A stretch of DNA of 12,926 nt from Thermoplasmata archaeon (GCA_021802165.1 JAKAAU010000003.1:5088-18013); one strand, 5' to 3'; counted from the stretch's first letter, positions 1-7,565 are shown. Notes: generated by a model from the sequence alone, not told the origin. Translations and numbers: made by a program.

Positions 1-758
1 ACAGGGCTTTTAGACCTTTTTTCTATAATGGCGAATGGGATTAGAATTATAAGTCCCGCTATGACCATAGAGATATTTGTTAAATTGGCACCCAGAGAAG
101 CAACCTCCACAGCACCGTATGATATTAATCCCAGTATAGCAATTATGAGTGCTGTGCCGGTGTAATCTATTTTTACTGTGGATTTTCTGTTGTCTTTGAT
201 ATACTTTTCAGCCATGTAAAATCCTATTAAGCCTATGGGCACATTTATGTAAAATATGTACCTCCATCCTATGAAAGTAGTAATAACGCCGCCAAGAATT
301 ATTCCTAAAACTCCGCCTATGCTCCATCCCATACTGGTAATTCCGAAGGCTCTGCCCCTTTCGCCGGCAGTAAAGTAGTCTGCTATGATTGCATTGCTGT
401 TTGCCTGAAGAAGTACTGCACCGAAACCCTGCACGATTCTTGATAGAATAAGAAAATCCACATTTGGAGATGCACCGGCCATTCCAGAACCCACTATAAA
501 TACTATGAATCCTGCATTGAAAATTCTTCCTCGTCCGAAAATATCTCCCAGTTTCCCCATCTGTGTTGTTAAAGTGGCGAGCACCAGAAGATATACGAGG
601 ATTACCCATATGGTATCCAGAAATGGTGCCTTTAAATCCACCGTCATTGTTGGCAGTGCCAGAAGCACTATTGTTGTGTCTATTGCAGACATCAGCATTC
701 CGATTAATACACTGATTAAAATAAAAGTACGTTTTCTATCTTCCGATTGCTCATTCAT
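1..758 (-). CDS. MFS multidrug exporter, DHA2 (EmrB/QacA) family, N-terminal half (partial)
   Basis: Proton-coupled exporter of the 14-TM DHA2 drug:H+ antiporter family, acting in the cytoplasmic membrane. Reading the minus strand from ATG at 758 gives 252 uninterrupted codons that run off the left edge, so the C-terminal half is missing. Visible family marks are the TM1 motif around residues 24-37 (SAIDTTIVLLALP), a motif A loop at residues 69-78 (KLGDIFGRGR in context), a motif C-like glycine-rich stretch at 144-157, and WRYIFYINVPIG at 165-176, which is typical of DHA2. An in-frame TAG lies directly before the ATG, so the start cannot be further upstream. Unlike its neighbours it has a leader of roughly 65 nt, carrying two inverted repeats and a weak Shine-Dalgarno (AAGTGAT). 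Substrate cannot be read from the sequence. Family is confident; role in drug or toxic-compound efflux is inferred. Confidence 0.9.
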   Translation of the reverse strand, partial: MNEQSEDRKRTFILISVLIGMLMSAIDTTIVLLALPTMTVDLKAPFLDTIWVILVYLLVLATLTTQMGKLGDIFGRGRIFNAGFIVFIVGSGMAGASPNVDFLILSRIVQGFGAVLLQANSNAIIADYFTAGERGRAFGITSMGWSIGGVLGIILGGVITTFIGWRYIFYINVPIGLIGFYMAEKYIKDNRKSTVKIDYTGTALIIAILGLISYGAVEVASLGANLTNISMVIAGLIILIPFAIIEKRSKSP

Positions 759-771
759 CTAATCACTTCTC

Positions 772-806
772 GCAGTCGGGTCACTGCAGCGGGATCTAAA
801 AATCCC
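772..806 (-). promoter_or_regulatory. Two adjacent inverted repeats in the exporter leader
   Basis: Two perfect 5-bp inverted repeats, each with a 6-nt spacer, sit 3 bp apart: GCAGT-N6-ACTGC at 772-787 and GGGAT-N6-ATCCC at 791-806. They lie between the likely promoter (about 843-858) and the ATG at 758, so they would be transcribed. They could fold as two small hairpins ending 13 nt before the start codon, or act as a DNA operator. This is inference from symmetry only. Confidence 0.4.
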
Positions 807-842
807 ATATTCCCTTTAACTGGAATAAGAGAGTAGTTATCA

Positions 843-858
843 ATTTAATTTAAATATT
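843..858 (-). promoter_or_regulatory. Probable TATA region of the exporter gene
   Basis: On the minus strand this reads as an A/T-only run (AAATATTTAAATT type), the best TATA-like stretch before the exporter. It is about 90 bp from the ATG, which predicts a leader of about 65 nt. No AT-rich box exists at the leaderless position (about 785), where the sequence is GC-rich. The 175-bp gap 759-933 otherwise holds only the leader repeats and the T-rich 3' flank of the next gene. Confidence 0.4.
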
Positions 859-933
859 TTGTAAAAAAGTCAAGAACTTAAAATTTAACTTTATATTGAA
901 CAAAATTTTCGCAATAAAATAATAAATTTATGA

Positions 934-1287
934 TCACATAAATTTAGATATTTTCTGAATTGATTCTTGCGGCATTCTCTGCATGGCACTCTGCATCATT
1001 TTCATATCTCTTTTCTGTAAGTCCGGTGGGAGTTCGGAATTAGCCTGCATACGTAGTGCCACAAAGCCCTTCAACTGTTCATCACTAAAGCCTGATGCAA
1101 TTCCCATGTTTGTCATGCAGAGACCGATATATGTCTCATCATCGGTTTTATTCATTTCTGTTATTAAATCTCTCATAGCCTTTACCTTACTGGCATCGTT
1201 CTCCTTGAACATTTCTGCAAATAACTTCTGCATGGCTTTTTCTCTTTCATCTGGTTTCATTTTTGCAATTTTCACTATATCATCCAT
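934..1287 (-). CDS. Methionine-rich small soluble protein, unknown function
   Basis: A 117-residue protein that I do not recognise. It is predicted soluble and largely helical, rich in Lys, Glu, Asp and Gln, with no membrane segment or signal peptide. Met is strikingly frequent (15 of 117 residues), with clusters at 95-105 (M95, M97, M98, M102, M105) and a terminal Met; there is one Cys (residue 57). The ATG at 1287 is preferred over the in-frame TTG at 1296 because a TATA-like box (TTTATTTATC, 1311-1320) is centred about 28 bp before it, giving a leaderless message. It is monocistronic, flanked by the exporter downstream and an MBL hydrolase upstream on the same strand. The coding call rests on the promoter and a well-formed charged/hydrophobic pattern; the opposite-strand frame here looks like a shadow. 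Confidence 0.75.
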   Translation of the reverse strand: MDDIVKIAKMKPDEREKAMQKLFAEMFKENDASKVKAMRDLITEMNKTDDETYIGLCMTNMGIASGFSDEQLKGFVALRMQANSELPPDLQKRDMKMMQSAMQRMPQESIQKISKFM

Positions 1288-1310
1288 ATTTATCAAATCA
1301 GGATATAATA

Positions 1311-1320
1311 GATAAATAAA
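1311..1320 (-). promoter_or_regulatory. TATA box of the Met-rich protein gene
   Basis: TTTATTTATC on the minus strand, centred about 28 bp upstream of ATG 1287, consistent with transcription starting at the start codon. Confidence 0.5.
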
Positions 1321-1416
1321 AATATTTTCCTTACTGATTAGTCATATCTATGAAATTTGTTATGTATAATACGCTACATTTTTAATAATTAAAACGAATA
1401 AATTCTAAAATTTATA

Positions 1417-2355
1417 TCATTCCGTAATTTTATACATATATACGTTATTTATATATCTATTTTCGATAATTCCATTGTTTTCCATATACTTTAAATGTGC
1501 TATGGTTTCCATTACTGCGAAGTTTTGCTCCATGTAGTTCATATCCATTAATTTGCGATTCTTGCTCCACTCAATAGTTGATGCTAGTTCAAATGCCGTT
1601 ATCCAATTAGAAAGATGCGATTTCATTGCTTCTATTCTTCTCTGATGATGCTGTATAATTTCATCTATTCTCCCGGAAAAATCATCAATATTGTCTCTGT
1701 GCCCCGGATAACCTGTTTTAACTACATATTTCTGAATCTTTTTGAGGCTTTCAATGTACATACCGAGATAATCCACACCATTGCTGTACACGCTAATATT
1801 AGGGGATATATTTTTCAGTACATGGTCCCCGGTAATCATCGCCTGAATATCCTTAAGATATATGGCTACGGATCCTGGAGAATGCCCGGGCACATCTATA
1901 ATTTCGGTATCTTTGAGGTTAAAATCTCTGATTATATTCAAATCCAGCGCAGAATAATAATTTATAAATTTAATAATGGGATTTCCCTCCAGAATTTTAT
2001 TAAATAGACCCTCGGGAACACCATTTGAGATCATCAGAGTCCTATAATCCCTGAAATATTCATCCTTATTATCAGTTATGTATTTAATTGCATTGTAATC
2101 ATTTTCTGAGATATACACAGGAATTCTGTGATTTTTTGTAAGATAAAGTGCACCTCCTATATGATCTATATGTAAATGGGTTATGATACAGAAGTCTATT
2201 TTATCCAGTTCCACGCCATTTTTTAATTCTCTGTAACTATTTTCAGACATTCCTGTATCAACAATATAATTTGCATTACCTGAAACATGATATATATTGG
2301 CTGTTTTGAGTGCCCTAATCTCTATGGGTACGGTAATTTTTTCAATAGAATTCAT
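1417..2355 (-). CDS. MBL-fold metallo-hydrolase with C-terminal winged-helix region
   Basis: A 312-residue cytoplasmic hydrolase of the metallo-beta-lactamase superfamily, probably binding two metal ions. The full ligand set is visible: H60-x-H62-x-D64-H65 in the HLHIDH motif, H158 in the PGHSPGS loop, D177 in TGDH and H219 in YPGHRD. Residues 1-220 form the MBL domain. Residues about 225-312, beginning IIQHHQRRIEAM, match the layout of LACTB2-like proteins, whose C-terminal winged-helix domain follows an 'HHxxRl' helix. Family members include thioesterases and nucleases, so the substrate is open. The ATG at 2355 has an AT-only box (2377-2388) centred about 27 bp upstream, fitting leaderless expression. 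It is divergent from the MFS gene at 2490 and shares with it a 134-bp intergenic region containing a palindrome. Confidence 0.88.
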   Translation of the reverse strand: MNSIEKITVPIEIRALKTANIYHVSGNANYIVDTGMSENSYRELKNGVELDKIDFCIITHLHIDHIGGALYLTKNHRIPVYISENDYNAIKYITDNKDEYFRDYRTLMISNGVPEGLFNKILEGNPIIKFINYYSALDLNIIRDFNLKDTEIIDVPGHSPGSVAIYLKDIQAMITGDHVLKNISPNISVYSNGVDYLGMYIESLKKIQKYVVKTGYPGHRDNIDDFSGRIDEIIQHHQRRIEAMKSHLSNWITAFELASTIEWSKNRKLMDMNYMEQNFAVMETIAHLKYMENNGIIENRYINNVYMYKITE

Positions 2356-2376
2356 AGTGGTTTATGGCATGAGAGG

Positions 2377-2388
2377 TAATTAATTATT
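2377..2388 (-). promoter_or_regulatory. TATA box of the MBL hydrolase gene
   Basis: The A/T-only stretch TAATTAATTATT (plus-strand reading) is centred 27 bp from ATG 2355. A second candidate, GTATATATCC on the minus strand at 2395-2404, would give a leader of about 20 nt. Confidence 0.45.
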
Positions 2389-2404
2389 CTCAGTGGATAT
2401 ATAC

Positions 2405-2425
2405 TCCATGAAATAATTACATGGA
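2405..2425. promoter_or_regulatory. 21-bp palindrome between divergent promoters, candidate operator
   Basis: TCCATG-N9-CATGGA is a perfect 6-bp inverted repeat with an AT-rich 9-bp spacer. It lies between the two divergent TATA candidates (2377-2388 and 2456-2467) and upstream of both. The size and symmetry fit a dimeric winged-helix or TetR-like regulator. No such regulator is encoded in the window, so the role is inferred. Confidence 0.4.
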
Positions 2426-2455
2426 CCCTTCTTTTGTGATATATATTTCATTGAT

Positions 2456-2467
2456 AAATTATTAATG
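2456..2467 (+). promoter_or_regulatory. TATA box of the MFS transporter gene
   Basis: AAATTATTAATG is centred about 28 bp before ATG 2490, fitting a leaderless start. A longer TATA-like run at 2438-2447 (GATATATATT) is an alternative that would give a short leader. Confidence 0.4.
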
Positions 2468-2489
2468 GTATTTCACACTTAACTTCTAA

Positions 2490-3653
2490 ATGCGGGAAAA
2501 TATTGAAAATGCAAGGATAAACCGTTTTACGTATATACTGGGAAGTTCGATTTTCTCGTTTTCTATGAATTCTACACTGAGATTTTTTATACCAGTATTG
2601 ATACCTCTCCTTGTTACATCATTAAACATATCGGTTTACATGGCCTCACTTTTCATAACTTCTTACTGGATTGGATACACAGTGTTCCAGATTCCGTCAG
2701 GGATAATCGCTGACCGTATAGGAGTGGCCAGGGTTGCTAAATTATCGTTTCTTTTGATGATAATAGTTTTTTCCTTTTTTTATTTTGGAAAGAATTCATA
2801 TCCGGAAATTTTTATAATTCAGTTTTTCCTGGGCTGTTTTTCTGCAACCGTTTATGTCTCAGATACATCAACTATACAGAAATGGATTCCTGCATCCGGA
2901 AGGTCCACTTTTGTTGGAATTTATCAAACCGGGTTTTTTATCGGTGCTTCACTTGGTGAATATTTTATTTTAAGAGGTTTGAATATCAGCTTCAAGTTTC
3001 TTTATGTTTCCATTTTGGTAGTTCTGGTTATTGCTGCGATTATTAATTTTGTATTTATGAAGGAGCCTGAAAAAAAGAAAATGAAAATCCGTACCAGAAT
3101 AAATAAAAGAATTTTTTACGTTGCAATGATAAGATTTTCAGCTGGTTTCCTGTATATTGGATTCGTTACCCTCTTTACAACATTTATAGTGTTTGATCAT
3201 ATTGTACCATATTCTAATGCATATCTATATGCCTGGATTCCGGCAGTAGGTGGTATAATTACATCACCCGTAGGTGGATGGATATCTTCAAAAATAAAAC
3301 ATGGAAAATCGCTGGTTTCTATAATTCCAGTAATAATTTTAGGAGCCACAATAATATATATTAACTATGCACCTGTTGCTGTAATATTCGGAATCTCATT
3401 CCTCTCGGGCATGCTTTACGGACTTTATGCTGGACCTTCCATGGGCATGGCATCTGATTTCAGCGGCGGTGACCATAATCTAGCATCTGCAAGTAGCATA
3501 CTCAATTTCAGTTCCCAGGTCGGAGGAACAATATCACCCCTCATAATCGGATACTTTTTCTCTGTTTATGGAAATTTCCATATGGCCTTCATTATTGTAG
3601 CAGTTATATCCATATCCATTGTGCTAATACCTCTAATAAAGATAAAATTTTAA
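2490..3653 (+). CDS. 12-TM MFS transporter
   Basis: A 387-residue major facilitator superfamily permease in the cytoplasmic membrane. Its length and the even spread of hydrophobic segments fit the 12-TM plan, with a basic central loop at about residues 191-207 (EPEKKKMKIRTRINKR). The TM2-TM3 loop carries motif A (GIIADRIGVARVAK, about residues 71-84, with D75 and R76). There is a second glycine-rich loop with basic residues after TM8 (GGWISSKIKHGKS). The substrate is not evident; small organic or sugar acids and drugs are all possible. It starts just after a leaderless-type promoter and is divergent from the MBL hydrolase. Its TAA stop overlaps by 4 bp the stop of the convergent acyl-CoA synthetase gene. 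Confidence 0.88.
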   Translation: MRENIENARINRFTYILGSSIFSFSMNSTLRFFIPVLIPLLVTSLNISVYMASLFITSYWIGYTVFQIPSGIIADRIGVARVAKLSFLLMIIVFSFFYFGKNSYPEIFIIQFFLGCFSATVYVSDTSTIQKWIPASGRSTFVGIYQTGFFIGASLGEYFILRGLNISFKFLYVSILVVLVIAAIINFVFMKEPEKKKMKIRTRINKRIFYVAMIRFSAGFLYIGFVTLFTTFIVFDHIVPYSNAYLYAWIPAVGGIITSPVGGWISSKIKHGKSLVSIIPVIILGATIIYINYAPVAVIFGISFLSGMLYGLYAGPSMGMASDFSGGDHNLASASSILNFSSQVGGTISPLIIGYFFSVYGNFHMAFIIVAVISISIVLIPLIKIKF

Positions 3654-5158
3654 TATTTTTTGGCCCTAAGACTTGCTTTATCGATTTTTCCCACACTTGT
3701 CATGGGTATCTCTTCAATGAAGATGAAATTAACTGGAATCCACCATTTCTTGATGTGCCCGGATTGCACCCTTGAACTCATATGCTCCTTTAATTTCTCA
3801 GTATTTATATTTTCCGAGGCTTTAATCCAGGCAACCGGTCTCTCTCCCCATTTTTCATCTGGAATAGCAGTTACAGCACATATATCTACTCCTGGAAATT
3901 CCGATATTATGGATTCAAGAATAGATGTAGGTATCCATTCACCGCCGCTCTTTACAACATCTTTAATCCTGTCCAGTATTTTTATGCCTCCTGTTTCTGT
4001 TATAAGCCCCACATCACCTGTCTTAAACCATCCGTCCTCATATTCCCCTTCGTCCTTTCGATTAAGGTATTTACCGGGAAGCCATGGTGCATTAATCCAC
4101 AGTTCCCCAATAACATTATTTCCCAGTATTTTGCCTGATTCATCCCTTACAGATGCACTGACCATGGGAACCGGATGTGTCACAGAACGCAATGATTCTA
4201 TATCGCTTTCCTTTCCAATTGATATGGATGTTGCAAGCATATCGGTTCCACCGTATATAGTTGAGAATTTTATATTCTTATCCTTGAGTTTTCTGGCTAT
4301 GCCACTGCTTATTGGAGATCCCCCTATCAACATTTTAATCCCGTTCAGATGATTATCAGTATCGTGTGAAATCAAATCATAAACCATTGTTGGTACGGCA
4401 TTTAACCATTTAACATTGTGTTTTTTTATACTAGAGAGAATATTTTCCGGGTTATATTTCCCGGTTATTACGTAATTTGCACCAAGATATGCGGCATGGA
4501 AAGCAGAACCCCATGACCATATATGATAAAAGGGAATCAGTGAGAGAATGGTATCACTGTAATTCAGGGAGGCTGGAGACTGAAACATACCCAGTTGATA
4601 AAGTATGCTGAGTGCACCGTTAGCTGCCTTTTCATTGGTATACAGTACCTCCTTAGGCTTTCCCGTGGTTCCAGAGGTAAAGAGTATGGAATAATTGTCT
4701 GTTCCAGAAGTGATTTCCTCACGGTGCATATCGCTCACCAGTAATTCATTAAATTTAGTGTACTTATTATTGCTTCCAAGGGATATCACATGATCTTCCT
4801 GGAATTCTTTCCCGATTCCTGCATTGAGAAAATCATCGGATGCAAACATATATTCCGCACCTGATTCCCTTACAGTTTCCATAGCCATATTCCATGGAAG
4901 TTTGATATTGACCGGATATACTATTGACCCGGTCATACTGGCTGCAAAGAGAAGTTCCATGAATTCCATGGAATTATAATCTGCAACAGCAAACACAGTT
5001 CCCTTTGAAATTCCCATTTTATTCATGGATGTGGATATTTTAGAAACATTCTCATATAGTTCCCGGTATGTTAGTGTTTTTTCAGCTATTACTTTATTTC
5101 CAGGGAATAGAACAGATGCCCGTCTCAAAATCTTTATTACATTAAATCCTTCACCCAT
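3650..5158 (-). CDS. Fatty acyl-CoA synthetase (AMP-dependent ligase)
   Basis: A 502-residue member of the ANL superfamily. It activates a carboxylic acid with ATP to an acyl-adenylate and then forms the acyl-CoA thioester. Core motifs occur in order: the P-loop FTSGTTGKPKE (160-170), IYGGTD (301-306), WFKTGDVG (387-394), LDRIKDVVKSGGEW (405-418) and the C-terminal catalytic lysine in SVGKIDK (K491). The A8 region resembles medium- and long-chain acyl-CoA ligases (AlkK/FadD type) more than acetyl-CoA synthetase, and the length is that of a full enzyme. The usual YGxTE glutamate is an aspartate (D306). It follows the acyl-CoA dehydrogenase by 8 bp, and its Shine-Dalgarno overlaps that gene's stop codon, so the two are very likely co-expressed for beta-oxidation. 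Chain length of the substrate is not readable. Confidence 0.92.
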   Translation of the reverse strand: MGEGFNVIKILRRASVLFPGNKVIAEKTLTYRELYENVSKISTSMNKMGISKGTVFAVADYNSMEFMELLFAASMTGSIVYPVNIKLPWNMAMETVRESGAEYMFASDDFLNAGIGKEFQEDHVISLGSNNKYTKFNELLVSDMHREEITSGTDNYSILFTSGTTGKPKEVLYTNEKAANGALSILYQLGMFQSPASLNYSDTILSLIPFYHIWSWGSAFHAAYLGANYVITGKYNPENILSSIKKHNVKWLNAVPTMVYDLISHDTDNHLNGIKMLIGGSPISSGIARKLKDKNIKFSTIYGGTDMLATSISIGKESDIESLRSVTHPVPMVSASVRDESGKILGNNVIGELWINAPWLPGKYLNRKDEGEYEDGWFKTGDVGLITETGGIKILDRIKDVVKSGGEWIPTSILESIISEFPGVDICAVTAIPDEKWGERPVAWIKASENINTEKLKEHMSSRVQSGHIKKWWIPVNFIFIEEIPMTSVGKIDKASLRAKKY

Positions 5159-5162
5159 TTTA

Positions 5163-5168
5163 CCACCT
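5163..5168 (-). promoter_or_regulatory. Shine-Dalgarno of the acyl-CoA synthetase
   Basis: AGGTGG on the minus strand, 4 nt before ATG 5158. It overlaps the TAG stop (5167-5169) of the upstream dehydrogenase. This is a strong match to the archaeal GGAGGTGA consensus and suggests translational coupling. Confidence 0.7.
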
Positions 5169-6813
5169 AATTTTTCAGGCTCCTTTCCTGCCTTTCAACA
5201 TGAATCAGTGATTCAGCCGTTTCAAGGGCATCCTTATCGTAATCCTCCTTTTTAACATATTTCTGAAAGTATAGTTTACCCGCTTCTATAAAATCCTTGT
5301 TTCCTGTTTCGTTTCCTATATGGAGAAGCAGAATAGCTGCTATTGAATGCCCCATTATACCCATTAAATATTTTGCATGGAACTGGGCATGGCTATTATC
5401 CATTGACAGAATTTTGTCTATACTATCACTGAGAAGCATGTAGCAGGAATCTGCTATCTCCCTTCCATCACTTATCTTTGAAATTATATCCTGGAAGTCA
5501 AGCAGCATTTTGATGTGTGCTTTTTTCTTCATGATGGCTTCTAACATGTCCAGAGCCTGTATATTGCTTGCACCTTCCCATATTGGGGTTATCAGTGCCT
5601 CCCTGTGCCAGCGTTCTATGGGAAACTCGGACAAAAAGCCAATTCCGCCATGAAGTTCTGTAGCCATCTGGGTAATTATGGATGAAGATTCAGCTGTAAT
5701 ATTTTTCACTATATGGGTCATCAATCTGGTATAATTGTAATCATCATCGTATGGTGGTTTTGTTTTTATTGATTTATTGAAAAGGTCTATGGTTTTAAAC
5801 GTCAGTGCAACAGAACCCTCTAGAAGTATTTCCATATCCAGCAAGTCCCTTTTTATTCCGGGGTGTTCTAGAAGTAATGATCCAAAAGTTTTCCTTTTCA
5901 TTGAATAGTAATAGGCTTCCAGGTATGCCTTTCTTGCTATTCCACATGCAGCTGCAGCGTTATCCAGCCGTGAGACCATGAGGTCCTCGGTGATATAATA
6001 AATTGCCTTTCCTGCATCACCAAGCATCTGTGCCTCTGAATTTTCCAGTTCTACCTCTCCTGATGGCACACTTTTTGTTGCACTCTTCTCCTTGAGCCTC
6101 CTAACCCTGTAGTTTAAATTGCCCTCACTATTTTTCCGGGGAAGAACAAAAAGTGATAAGCCTTTGGCACCAAGGTTATTGCCATGAAAGGCCGATGTTA
6201 GCGATACATCTGCCAGGCCTGCATTGCTGGCAAAATATTTATCGCCCTTAAGATACCATAAATTATTTCCGGGTTCTGCCACTGTTTGATTGGCACCCAG
6301 ATCACTTCCACCCTGTATTTCAGTAAACCATGTTGCACCAAGTAATAAATTATTGGAGTTCCCAATTAATCCGGAAACATAGTCCCTGAAGCTATCAGGG
6401 GCATATTTATGCAATGCATATGCTGTCTGATGTGTAAGTGTTATTATGCAGTATATGCCTGGGTCTGCAACAAGATAGCCCATGGCATAATGTTCCATGA
6501 TAGATTTTCCCTGGAAATACGGTCTATTTATTCCGAATTCTTTAATGAGCCTCTCAAGTGCATGCTTTTCTACCGGATTTATCAGAACACTATCTATCCT
6601 TTTGCCGTCAATTCCCCACATCTTCAGTACAGGAGGGGATATTTTGTCTATATAATCAGTGATTTCATAGAGCTGTTTTCCCGCATAGGCACCAAGAGAA
6701 GAAAGATTCAGGCTTTCTCCTGCGTAAAATTCCGCTATCTCCCTGAAAGGAAAGTCTATATCATAATGGTTCTTTCCATAAATGTTCGATATATATGAAT
6801 ATGAATCATCCAT
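5167..6813 (-). CDS. Acyl-CoA dehydrogenase, AidB-like long form
   Basis: A flavoprotein (FAD) that oxidises an acyl-CoA to the trans-2-enoyl-CoA, the first oxidative step of beta-oxidation. The FAD/substrate loop reads TWFTEIQGGSD (161-171), a close match to the AidB/long ACAD type. RKTFGS (307-312) and TELHGGIGFLSEFPIERWHRE (from 385) are the C-terminal helical-domain motifs. The catalytic base is probably E413 in IWEGASNIQALD. At 548 residues it is longer than the usual ~380-residue ACAD, with about 125 residues beyond the catalytic motif, as in AidB. I start it at ATG 6813: a TATA box lies about 27 bp upstream. The in-frame extension to 6891 would add a 26-residue hydrophobic leader foreign to this cytoplasmic family. 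It is the first gene of an operon with the acyl-CoA synthetase. A DNA-damage role, as for E. coli AidB, is less likely given that partner. Confidence 0.9.
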   Translation of the reverse strand: MDDSYSYISNIYGKNHYDIDFPFREIAEFYAGESLNLSSLGAYAGKQLYEITDYIDKISPPVLKMWGIDGKRIDSVLINPVEKHALERLIKEFGINRPYFQGKSIMEHYAMGYLVADPGIYCIITLTHQTAYALHKYAPDSFRDYVSGLIGNSNNLLLGATWFTEIQGGSDLGANQTVAEPGNNLWYLKGDKYFASNAGLADVSLTSAFHGNNLGAKGLSLFVLPRKNSEGNLNYRVRRLKEKSATKSVPSGEVELENSEAQMLGDAGKAIYYITEDLMVSRLDNAAAACGIARKAYLEAYYYSMKRKTFGSLLLEHPGIKRDLLDMEILLEGSVALTFKTIDLFNKSIKTKPPYDDDYNYTRLMTHIVKNITAESSSIITQMATELHGGIGFLSEFPIERWHREALITPIWEGASNIQALDMLEAIMKKKAHIKMLLDFQDIISKISDGREIADSCYMLLSDSIDKILSMDNSHAQFHAKYLMGIMGHSIAAILLLHIGNETGNKDFIEAGKLYFQKYVKKEDYDKDALETAESLIHVERQERSLKN

Positions 6814-6833
6814 AATAATTAAAGGGTTTTGAG

Positions 6834-6846
6834 TATATAAAAATAT
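6834..6846 (-). promoter_or_regulatory. TATA box of the dehydrogenase-synthetase operon
   Basis: ATATTTTTATATA on the minus strand, centred about 27 bp upstream of ATG 6813. This supports a leaderless message and decides the start codon. Confidence 0.6.
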
Positions 6847-6895
6847 GGAACATACTAAAAATGTAAGTTTATTTTTATGGAAACCGTACAATATT

Positions 6896-7534
6896 TCATG
6901 AAATTTTGGCGTTTAAATTGCCTATGATGTCGTATCCGTGAGATGAAAGAAGGTTATCCAGATGCAATCCGCTGAAACTATCTATTATTACATTACGGGA
7001 ACGGGAGACTAAATTAACATCCGGAGAGTCGGTAAAACCCTCATTTATAGTAAGTAATTCTCCGGAATAAGAACCCATTGCAATATCTCCAGTTATTACA
7101 GACCTGTTTTCATCAATGAGAATCATTTCATCAAGATATGGTATCTTATCACCGTCATTCCTCCATACTGTAACTCTCTTAGTCTTCAACCATAAAAGAG
7201 ACCCTTCTTCATAAATTTTGTAGTTATTTATACCTTTGTCTTCATACATCTTTTTCGGGGAAACGGAAAATGAGTCAGCCTGCAAAGGGGCATATATAGG
7301 TATTTGAAGTTTGTATGATATATATCTTGAACCTCTTGTATGGTTAGCAGTTGTAAGTACTATTGCTTCAGGCTTCCCGATTAAGGGCAATGCCTTTTCA
7401 AGTCCATGCACATAGGGCGGATCCACAAGAATAATTTCTCCATCCTTTGAAAGTAAGTGTCCTACCATTTCCCAGTCATATTCAGGATCCTGTGTACGCC
7501 AGGCGTATGTACTGTTCAGAACAGGTAGAAACAT
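6896..7534 (-). CDS. MBL-like protein with degenerate metal-binding motif
   Basis: A 212-residue protein resembling the metallo-beta-lactamase fold: an early strand and turn EIILVDPPYVHG (33-44), a motif position at IVLTTANHTRG (58-68), TGDIAMG (148-154) and LLSSHG (195-200). In a canonical enzyme residues 63-68 would read HxHxDH; here they are ANHTRG, so most ligands of both metal sites are absent, although D150 and H199 remain. It may be a one-metal, altered-metal or non-catalytic relative. Similar degenerate MBL proteins with an 'N-x-x-H-x-R' style motif exist in prokaryotes, but I cannot name this one. The ATG at 7534 is chosen because a TATA box (7556-7565) is centred 27 bp upstream; the in-frame TTG at 7555 would overlap that box. 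It ends 82 bp before the dehydrogenase start, which has its own promoter. Confidence 0.75.
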   Translation of the reverse strand: MFLPVLNSTYAWRTQDPEYDWEMVGHLLSKDGEIILVDPPYVHGLEKALPLIGKPEAIVLTTANHTRGSRYISYKLQIPIYAPLQADSFSVSPKKMYEDKGINNYKIYEEGSLLWLKTKRVTVWRNDGDKIPYLDEMILIDENRSVITGDIAMGSYSGELLTINEGFTDSPDVNLVSRSRNVIIDSFSGLHLDNLLSSHGYDIIGNLNAKIS

Positions 7535-7555
7535 AAAAAGGCCATCTATTATCAA

Positions 7556-7565
7556 TATTTATATC
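7556..7565 (-). promoter_or_regulatory. TATA box of the degenerate MBL gene
   Basis: GATATAAATA on the minus strand, centred 27 bp before ATG 7534. It rules against the upstream TTG start at 7555. Confidence 0.55.

Noticed and set aside
208..609. 133-codon minus-strand open frame
   Set aside because: It is an out-of-frame shadow of the DHA2 exporter, whose own frame gives strong family motifs and runs off the left edge.
983..1315. 110-codon plus-strand frame opposite the Met-rich protein
   Set aside because: It reads as antisense Ser/Phe/Ile-rich text. The minus strand has the promoter and a plausible soluble protein composition.
3660..4352. 230-codon plus-strand frame opposite the acyl-CoA synthetase
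   Set aside because: It is antisense to a well-conserved enzyme and shows no family motif of its own.
6814..6891. Signal-peptide-like 26-residue N-terminal extension of the acyl-CoA dehydrogenase
   Set aside because: It overlaps the TATA box of the gene and is out of place in a cytoplasmic flavoenzyme; ATG 6813 fits promoter and family.
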